NCBI GenBank assembly: GCA_030612585.1
Contig: JAUWNP010000180.1
Coordinates: 1-9,080, forward strand
Reading direction: 5' to 3'
DNA length: 9,080 nt
Origin: Anaerolineae bacterium
GTDB lineage: Bacteria > Chloroflexota > Anaerolineae > B4-G1
A program made the translations under genes and the position numbers. The notes beneath the pieces are model-generated. The model ran no database searches and was not told where the DNA came from. It was given only the letters and a program-made list of their open reading frames with translations. Shown one piece after another: positions 1-6,200 of this stretch (positions are counted from its first letter, which is position 1; each line of letters begins with the position of its first letter).

Positions 1-2
1 CG

Positions 3-1841
3 CGGCGGCTGTTCGAGCAGGGCTACCAGTCTGACCCAACTCACGGCCATAACTGTCAGGCGTGGGGTCTGATGGAGAAGAAGTTGAGCAACTATGATGA
101 GGCTCGCCACCTCTTCCAGCAGGGCATAGAGGCAGATCCCACCGACGCTCCTTCCTGGCAGGCGTGGGCGCTGATGGAGAAGGAGCTGGGCAACTACGAC
201 GAGGCTCGCCGTCTTTTCCAACAGGGTACTCAGACCAAACCAACTGACCCATATCTCTGGCATTCCTGGGCACTGATGGAGAAGGAGCTGGGTAACTACG
301 AGGAGGCTCGCCGTGTCTTCCAGCAGGGCACCCAGGCCCAACCAACCAACCCATATCTCTGGCATTCCTGGGCAGTGATGGAGAAGAAGCTGGGCAACTA
401 CGATGAGGCTCGCCGTCTCTTCCAGCAGGGCACCCAGGCCACACCAACCAACCCATATCTCTGGCATTCTTGGGCGGTGATGGAGAAGAATCTGGACAAC
501 CATGTCGGGGCTCGCCACCTCTTCCAGCGGAGCACCCAGGCCGACCCGGAGGCGATGCAAGCCTGGCTGTCCCTGGCTTGCGATGACGCAGTAGGCATAG
601 AACTACGCCTGACAGCTGCGAAGGCTCTAGGCGAACTAGGCCGAGTCGACGAAGCTGTGCAGGCCTGGTTGTCCCTGGCCGGGGACAGGGCGGTGGACGC
701 AGAGGTGCGCGTGCGGGCTGCAAAGGTTCTGGACGAACTGCACCAAGTCAATGAGACCGCGCAAGCCTGGCTATCCCTGGCTCGCGACGAGGCAGTGGAC
801 GCAGGGTTGCGTTTCCAGGCCGTAGAGGCCCTTGGCAAACTGCACCGAGCCGATGACCTGCTGACACTAGTTCGCGACAGGGGAGTGTATGCTGAGTCAC
901 GCTTGCTAGCTGCTAATACTCTGAGTGAACTGGGCCGAGTCGAGGAGGCTGTGCAGACCTGGCTGTCCTTGGCTCGCGACAACGCAGTGGACGGGAGGGT
1001 GCGCTTCCAGGCCGTGGAGGCCCTTGGCAGGCTACGTCGGGTAGATGATCTGCTAGCACTGGCCTATGATGACACAGTGTACGCACGGGAGCGTGTACTG
1101 GTGGCGAGAGTCTTGGGCAAGATAGGCTGTGCTGGAGAGGCTGCGCAAGCCTGGTTGTCCCTGGCTCGCGACGAAGCGGTGGACACGGGTTCATGCTTGC
1201 AGGCTGTGGAGGCCTTAGGCGAACTGGGTCGGACTGACGACCTGCTGGCACTAGTTCGCGACGGGGAAGTGTATGCTGAGTTAGGCTTGCCCGCTGCGAA
1301 GGCTCTGGGGGAACTGGGCCGAGTCGACGAAGCTGTGCGGGCCTGGTTGTCCTTGGCCGGGGACAGGGCGGTGGACGCAGAGGTGCGCGTGCGGGCTGCA
1401 AAGGTTCTGGGCGAACTGCACCAGGTCAATGAGACCGCGCAAGCCTGGCTGTCCCTGACTCGCGACGAGGCAGTGGACGCAGGGTTGCGTTTCCAGGCCG
1501 TAGAGGCCCTTGGCAAACTGCATCGAGCCGATGACCTGCTGACACTAGCTCAGAACGGTGCGACGTATGCAGAGGTACGCAGACGGGCCGCTCAGACCTT
1601 GAGCAAACTGGGGCGGGTCGACAAGGCTGCACAGGCTTGGCTGTCCCTAGCCCGCGACAACGCGGTTAGTGCTCGGATGCGCAGGCGGGCCACGAGGGAC
1701 TTGGGACGACTGGCCCGAGGCATTGCTACACCGGAGGTGCTAGCAGGGCTGCAGAAACTGGTGGATGACAGCGGTGCGCCGCAGGAGGTGCGCCGGGCAG
1801 CACGTCGGACCTTGCAACAACTGGAACACCAACGGGAGTAG
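3..1841 (+). CDS. TPR/HAT-like and HEAT-like repeat protein, 5'-truncated by window edge
   Basis: The reading frame is open from base 3, ahead of the first ATG at 72. Those upstream codons already encode half a repeat (RRLFEQG...QAWG), so ATG 72 is internal and the gene begins outside the window. Residues after ATG 72 first form 34-aa TPR/HAT-like units of the pattern xMEKxLGNYDEARxLFQQGTQxxPTxPYLWHSWA (about five, 69-540). About 13 HEAT-like units of 31-34 aa follow (AWLSLARDEAVDAxxRxxAxxALGxLGRxDEAxQ) up to the stop. Everything visible is alpha-solenoid scaffold; no catalytic motif, P-loop, signal peptide or membrane segment is seen. Such arrays normally mediate protein binding, and in bacteria often form the C-terminal sensor part of STAND/NACHT, TIR or CHAT proteins, so an effector domain could lie upstream (inference). 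The frame and repeat identity are certain; the function is unknown. Confidence 0.9.
   Translation, partial: RRLFEQGYQSDPTHGHNCQAWGLMEKKLSNYDEARHLFQQGIEADPTDAPSWQAWALMEKELGNYDEARRLFQQGTQTKPTDPYLWHSWALMEKELGNYEEARRVFQQGTQAQPTNPYLWHSWAVMEKKLGNYDEARRLFQQGTQATPTNPYLWHSWAVMEKNLDNHVGARHLFQRSTQADPEAMQAWLSLACDDAVGIELRLTAAKALGELGRVDEAVQAWLSLAGDRAVDAEVRVRAAKVLDELHQVNETAQAWLSLARDEAVDAGLRFQAVEALGKLHRADDLLTLVRDRGVYAESRLLAANTLSELGRVEEAVQTWLSLARDNAVDGRVRFQAVEALGRLRRVDDLLALAYDDTVYARERVLVARVLGKIGCAGEAAQAWLSLARDEAVDTGSCLQAVEALGELGRTDDLLALVRDGEVYAELGLPAAKALGELGRVDEAVRAWLSLAGDRAVDAEVRVRAAKVLGELHQVNETAQAWLSLTRDEAVDAGLRFQAVEALGKLHRADDLLTLAQNGATYAEVRRRAAQTLSKLGRVDKAAQAWLSLARDNAVSARMRRRATRDLGRLARGIATPEVLAGLQKLVDDSGAPQEVRRAARRTLQQLEHQRE
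69..578 (+). repeat. Tandem 102-bp coding repeats (TPR/HAT units)
   Basis: Units start at 69, 171, 273, 375 and 477, each exactly 102 bp (34 codons). The middle three are nearly identical at DNA level, for example the shared stretches around CTGATGGAGAAGGAGCTGGG and CCATATCTCTGGCATTC. The last unit (477 onward) is diverged and grades into the HEAT-like part. Near-identity at silent sites points to recent unit expansion or gene conversion. Confidence 0.85.
615..870 (+). repeat. Long intragenic direct repeat, copy 1
   Basis: This 256-bp stretch recurs at 1293-1548, offset by 678 bp (226 codons), with only about ten differences counted by eye (about 96% identity). It covers roughly two and a half HEAT-like units, beginning at AKALGELGRVDEAV and ending at LHRADDLLTL. 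The other HEAT units in the gene are much more diverged, so this is a recent segmental duplication or conversion inside the gene. Confidence 0.88.
1293..1548 (+). repeat. Long intragenic direct repeat, copy 2
   Basis: This is the second copy of the 615-870 segment, in the same orientation and frame. Substitutions are scattered and mostly silent. The encoded peptides differ at a few positions only, such as VLDEL versus VLGEL and SLARDE versus SLTRDE. Confidence 0.88.
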
Positions 1842-2089
1842 ACACCGATGGACAAGGCGGCAATCTCTGCACAACAACCCAGGCAATTCGAGATGGACAA
1901 CGGCTGACGGCAACGCGCCAGATTGCTGAGGATGTGATAGAGGGTGAAGTGGTGTATACTGAGGCAATGACCGGTCTGGTCCCGCATTTGGCTGTGCCCT
2001 CTCCTCACGCTCTGGTCCTCGTCACCGCCGCTCTAGGTGAGCCAGAGGTCTTCCGGGCCATCCAGGACGTAGGCCGCTGGTGGCCGTGA
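1842..2089 (+). pseudogene. Gene-free gap with possible C-terminal remnant of a lost gene
   Basis: No complete gene is visible here. One plus-strand frame stays open across the whole stretch to the TGA at 2087-2089, and its last part reads like real protein (AEDVIEGEVVYTEAMTGLVP, then VFRAIQDVGRWWP). It has no good start: an in-frame ATG at 1967 would give only 40 aa, and an out-of-frame ATG at 1848 stops after 19 codons. The stop lies 16 nt before the ATG of the methylase stub at 2106, as expected for the end of a gene once co-transcribed with that methylase. I do not recognise the family. It could equally be non-coding sequence with a chance open frame in GC-rich DNA. Confidence 0.35.
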
Positions 2090-2105
2090 GGAGGGCGCTG
2101 TATCC

Positions 2106-2296
2106 ATGACCACACCCACCCACATCACCACCTCCGGCGGCCTGATCAGCGCCGCCTTCATCAAGAACGTCCGCGAGCCAGGTCCCGCCAGCGCGGGGCC
2201 GAGCCGATGCCGTTTGCCCTCGGTTCGGCTACGCTCACCACAAGGCCCTGGGCATAGGTCGCCCAAGAGCCCCGCCGCGCTGGAGGAGACCATCGC
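2106..2296 (+). pseudogene. 5' stub of an Eco57I-type methylase gene (decayed paralogue)
   Basis: The first about 60 codons of the intact methylase at 3225 recur here. Both begin MxTPTHITTSGGLISAAFI, and both have the block encoding PKSPAALEETIA near the end. The stub has its own start (ATG 2106) with GAGGAGG about 11 nt upstream. It is broken three ways: one base is missing after the codons for REPG (frameshift), a 25-bp repeat is inserted at 2221-2245, and homology stops at about 2296, where unrelated sequence with the AbiEi promoter begins. The open frame happens to run on to a TGA at 2352-2354, but the product would be an 82-aa scrambled peptide. It is read as the head of an older methylase gene whose body is gone. 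Confidence 0.85.
2221..2245. repeat. Short interspersed repeat inserted in the methylase stub
   Basis: Aligning the stub with the intact gene shows CCCT-25 bp-CCCT here, where the intact gene has CCCTACCCT (3337-3345). The insert contains TTCGGCTACGCTCA, the same family as TTCGGCTTCGCCCA at 5281-5311 within the intact methylase. Elements with this core appear to be dispersed repeats; that they are genome-wide is inferred. Confidence 0.6.
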
Positions 2297-2326
2297 TGTG
2301 ATGAACTCGTGGCGACATCTCGGCGC

Positions 2327-2355
2327 TTGCTTGATTACCTTTCGTATGGTATGAT
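2327..2355 (+). promoter_or_regulatory. Predicted sigma-70-type promoter for the AbiEi-methylase operon
   Basis: A -35 box TTGCTT (2327-2332) and a -10 box TATGAT (2350-2355) are separated by 17 bp, giving a start site near 2362 and a leader of about 37 nt before ATG 2399. It lies just after the end of the methylase stub, so it belongs to the incoming cassette. The left operator arm lies between the two boxes. Confidence 0.6.
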
Positions 2356-2394
2356 CGGCTTGAGAGACAGAACGTGAGGTACGAGAGGTAATCA
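2332..2394. promoter_or_regulatory. Inverted-repeat operator, likely AbiEi binding sites
   Basis: The left arm TGATTACCTTTCGTA (2332-2346) and right arm TACGAGAGGTAATCA (2380-2394) are reverse complements at 14 of 15 positions, with their centres 48 bp apart. The left arm fills the promoter spacer; the right arm covers the ribosome-binding site (AGAGG) and ends 4 nt before the ATG. AbiEi proteins are known to repress their own promoter by cooperative binding to paired inverted repeats, so this is the expected site and geometry. Binding by this protein is inferred. Confidence 0.65.
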
Positions 2395-2398
2395 CTCG

Positions 2399-3220
2399 AT
2401 GAAGAATGCCAAAACGCTAGGACCGGCAAGTGCGGAACTCTTACTCCGCCTCAGCGCTGAGGGAAGAACCATCTTCTCCGTCGCCGAGGCCCAGGCTATC
2501 ACGGACAAGACCTACAAGGCCACAGCCGCGCTCCTCAGCAATCTGGTGCGCAAGCGCTGGCTGGTGCGGTTGGCGCCGGGCAAGTACCTGATCGTGCCCC
2601 TGGAAGCCGGGCTGGAGAGCATCCCTATGGCCGACCGGTACGTGATCGCTCGCAAAGTGCTGGATCCTCTTCCCCACTACATCTCCCATTACAGCGCCTT
2701 GGGACTGCATCAGATGACCACCCAGCCGGTCAACACGGTGTACGTGACCGTGCCCCGGCAACGGACCAGTCGAGCCATCGCTGGCGTGGAGTACCGCTTC
2801 GTCTACGCCAACCCGCGCTCCTTCTGGGGATGGGAGCCGATCTGGGTAACCGATCAAGAGCAGGTGCAGGTCAGCGACCTGGAGAAGACGCTGCTTGATT
2901 GTGCCGTCCGCCCTCATCTATGCGGTGGATTGGGAGAGTTGGCCAAAGGACTCTGGCTGCGCAAGGACGATCTGGATGAGAACCGGCTGGTGGCCTACGT
3001 CCAGCGTCTGGATCACAAGGCGGCTGGCAAGCGGATCGGCTTACTCTTGGAGACTTACGACCTTGGCCGTCAGGAAACCATCGCCGCTCTGCAATTGCTC
3101 GTCAATCCGCGCTACGCACTGCTCGATCCGACGCTGCCGGACGAGGGGCCATACCGCGCTCGCTGGCGATTGCGTATCAACCTCGATCCCGAAGAACTGA
3201 AAGCCATCGTTTGGACGTGA
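2399..3220 (+). CDS. AbiEi-family transcriptional regulator (type IV antitoxin-like), orphan
   Basis: This 273-aa protein has the AbiEi layout. An N-terminal winged helix-turn-helix (about residues 10-70) contains FSVAEAQAI, LLSNLVRKRWLVRLAPGKY and a strand-like LIVPLEAG. The larger C-terminal domain (about 75-273) carries the family hallmarks HYISHYSALGLHQM, VYVTVP and VSDLEKTLLDCAVRPHLCGG. In classical AbiE systems AbiEi is a DNA-binding antitoxin and autorepressor paired with the AbiEii nucleotidyltransferase toxin encoded directly downstream. Here no AbiEii follows; the next ORF, 4 nt on, is a DNA methyltransferase. A promoter and matching inverted repeat lie directly upstream. AGAGG about 10 nt before ATG 2399 supports the start. 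Inferred role: autoregulatory repressor of the methylase operon, comparable in logic to C proteins of restriction-modification systems. Family assignment is confident; the target and toxin-free role are inferred. Confidence 0.85.
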   Translation: MKNAKTLGPASAELLLRLSAEGRTIFSVAEAQAITDKTYKATAALLSNLVRKRWLVRLAPGKYLIVPLEAGLESIPMADRYVIARKVLDPLPHYISHYSALGLHQMTTQPVNTVYVTVPRQRTSRAIAGVEYRFVYANPRSFWGWEPIWVTDQEQVQVSDLEKTLLDCAVRPHLCGGLGELAKGLWLRKDDLDENRLVAYVQRLDHKAAGKRIGLLLETYDLGRQETIAALQLLVNPRYALLDPTLPDEGPYRARWRLRINLDPEELKAIVWT

Positions 3221-3224
3221 GCCT

Positions 3225-6200
3225 ATGCCCACACCCACCCACATCACCACCTCCGGCGGCCTGATCTCCGCCGCATTCATCGAAAACATCCGCGAGCCTG
3301 GCTCCCGCCAGCGCGGGGTCAAGCCCGCATCCTTCGCCCTACCCTGGGCTGAACCGCCCAAGAGCCCCGCCGCGCTGGAGGAGACCATCGCCACCGTCTG
3401 GGAACTCCTCCTGGAGCGCTGGGACGCCGTCCGCAATGACCTGCCGATGATGGACGTCTCCCAGGTCCGCGCCCGTTGGTTGCTGCCGCTGTTCCAGTTG
3501 CTCGACTTCGACCCGGTCTACCTGCGCGGCGACACCGTCTTGGACGAGGCCGGCAAGTTGCGCTATCCTCTCTCCCACCGGGGATGGGAAAGCGAGGGAG
3601 ACCCCCCTCAATCCTACCTCCAGGGGGGAGGCCCTGTCATCCATACCGTCGTCCCCTCCCAGGACCTGGACGGACGGATGGCCGCCGGGCGCGGCATCAA
3701 GGCCAAATCTCCCCACGACATGCTCCAGGCCTTTCTCAACGCCAGCACCGCCGACCTGTGGGCCGTGCTGACCAACGGCATCCAACTGCGCCTCCTGCGC
3801 GACTACCACCACACCTTCACCAAGGGCTACGTCCAGTTCGATCTAGAATCCATCTTCGAGACCCGCAACTACGGCGACTTCCGCGCCCTCTACCGCCTGT
3901 GTCACGCCAGCCGCTTCATCCCTCCCCCCTCTCCTGTTCCGACGGGAGAGGGGGGCCGGGGGGGTGAGGGCCTGACGCCGCTCGAACATTTCTACAAAGA
4001 CTCCATCGCCACCGGCATCAAGGTGGGCGAGGACCTGCGGGGCCAGGTGCGCCAGGCCATCGAGACGCTGGGCAACGGCTTTCTCGACGGTGACCTGATC
4101 CGCCGCCTGCAGCAGCCTTCCCCCCTGCAAGCGGGGGGGACTGAGGGGGGGCAAGCCCTCTGCCGCCGCTACTACGGCGAGATCCTGCACGTCATCTACC
4201 GCGTCCTCTTCCTGCTCTTCGCCGAGCAGCGGGGCATGATGCCCGGCCGCGATTCCCTCTACGCCGAGGCCTACTCCATCGCCCGGCTGCGCGGACGCGC
4301 CGAGGGGGACATCCCCCGCGAGGACGACTTCACTGATCTGTGGGAAGGGCTCAAGGTCACCTTCCGTATGGTGCGCGAGGGCGTGCCGGAATTGGGCGTC
4401 TTCGGTTACGACGGCATGTTATTCGACGACGACCAAACCCCCTTACTGAACAGCCACGCCACATCCCACACTCCCACACCCACTCCCTCCCACACTCCCT
4501 TGACCATCCGCAACAGCGACCTCCTCCGCGCCATCCGCGCCCTGACCCTCATCGAGCGGCAGGGGGTGCTGCAGCGCATCTCCTATGCCGACCTGGGGGT
4601 AGAGGAACTGGGCTCCATCTACGAGAGTCTGCTCGACTATACGCCTCGCGTCACGACCGGGCCGGAGGAAGCCCTCACCCCCCCGGCCCCCCTCTCCCGG
4701 CAGACCAGGAGAGGGGGGAGGAAGGAGATCCTGGCGAACACCTTCTTCCTCGACCCGCGCGGATCGGAGCGCAAGACGACCGGCTCCTACTACACCCACC
4801 CGTCGCTGGTCAACGAACTGATCAAGAGCGCGCTCCTGCCGGTGGCGCGGGACCGGCTGGTGGAGGCCGGGCTGCCGGTGATCGAGGAGCAGACCATCGG
4901 CGAGGCGACGGCGGGCCTGCTGACCGATTACGCTGGCCTCAGCGACGATCAGCGCGCCGCGGGCGAAGCGGCGCTCCTATCGCTCAAAGTCTGCGACCCG
5001 GCGGTGGGCAGCGGCCACTTCCTGGTCAAGGCGAACAACGCGCTGGGGGCCGAACTGGCCCGCGTCCGCAGCGGCGACGAGTACCCCACCGAGGCCCAGG
5101 TGCAGGCCGCCAAGCGGGACGTGCTGGCCCACTGCATCTACGCGGTGGACCTGAACCCGATGGCGGTGGAACTGTGCAAGGTCAGCCTGTGGATCAACGC
5201 CAGCGTGAGTGACGCGCCGCTCAGTTTCCTCGACCACCACATCAAGTGCGGCAACTCGCTGATCGGGGCGATGGTTCGGCCTGGCTCCCTTCGGCTTCGC
5301 CCAGGACAGGCACCACAAGCCCCGGAATTGATGGAGGCCGGCATCCCCACCGATGCGTTCAAGCCCATCACCAGCAACGACCGGGCGGTGGTCAAGGCCG
5401 TGCGGGCGCGCAACCGGAAGGAGTTGAAGGAGTGGGAAGCGGGCGCGGTGCAGGGCCGGCTCTTCCAGGTGACGCTCTACGAGCCGGACGGCGCGGTGCA
5501 CCAGGAATACATCACGATCGCCGGTCTGGCCGAGGAACAGCCCAAGGCGGCGCGGGAGCGATACGCCGAGTACCTCACGGCGGATGAGTACCGGCAGCGG
5601 AAACTGGAGGCCGACTTTTGGACGGCGGCCTTCTTCTGGCCTTTGACAGAGCAGAAATTGGGTTTTTCGGAAAAACCCGGTTTCTATCCCACCCACGGCG
5701 AATTTGTGCGGCTGCGAGCCGAGGGGTCAGAGGCGCTGCCACCGGAGGCAATGGCCCAGATTGAGGCACTGGCTGAGCAGTACCGTTTCTTCCACTGGCA
5801 CCTGGAGTTCCCCGACGTATTCCAGACCTCCGAGGTCTCAGGGGGCTTCGACGTGGTGTTGGGCAACCCGCCGTGGGAGCGGATCAAGCTGCAGGAGAAA
5901 GAGTTCTTCGCCGGCAGGGGCCGGGCCATCGCCAACGCACGTACGGCGGCCCAGCGGCGGAGGCTGATCAAGAAGCTCCCGGAGACCAACCCGGAACTCC
6001 ACGCTGCCTATACCACTGTCTTGCGGGAGAGCGAGGCTACCGCGCACTTCCTGCGCGATTCCGGCCGCTTCCCGTTGACTGGTGTCGGCGACATCAATCT
6101 CTACACTGTCTTTGCTGGACTGGCCCGCCAGATTGTGGCCTTGACGGGGCGTGCGGGCATTATCATACCCACGGGTATCGCTACCGATTTCACCACCCGG

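Noticed and set aside
69..578. Evenly spaced 102-bp repeats as a possible CRISPR-like array
   Set aside because: The whole period is conserved and translates into TPR/HAT units, with no unique spacers between short repeats.
398..1632. Several minus-strand ORFs antisense to the repeat protein
   Set aside because: They mirror the tandem coding repeats, are rich in S/R/A/T, overlap each other in different frames and match nothing; they are by-products of GC-rich repetitive coding DNA.
2106..2354. 82-aa ORF as a genuine small gene
   Set aside because: It is the start of a methylase paralogue with a frameshift, a repeat insertion and loss of homology after about 2296; the rest is read-through into the cassette promoter region.
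4340..5212. 290-aa plus-strand ORF inside the methylase
   Set aside because: It is an out-of-frame shadow of the conserved methylase core, rich in R/P/G, with no recognisable domain.
4977..5696. 239-aa minus-strand ORF opposite the methylase
   Set aside because: It is antisense to SAM motif I and the CGNSLIG block, which are clearly coding on the plus strand.
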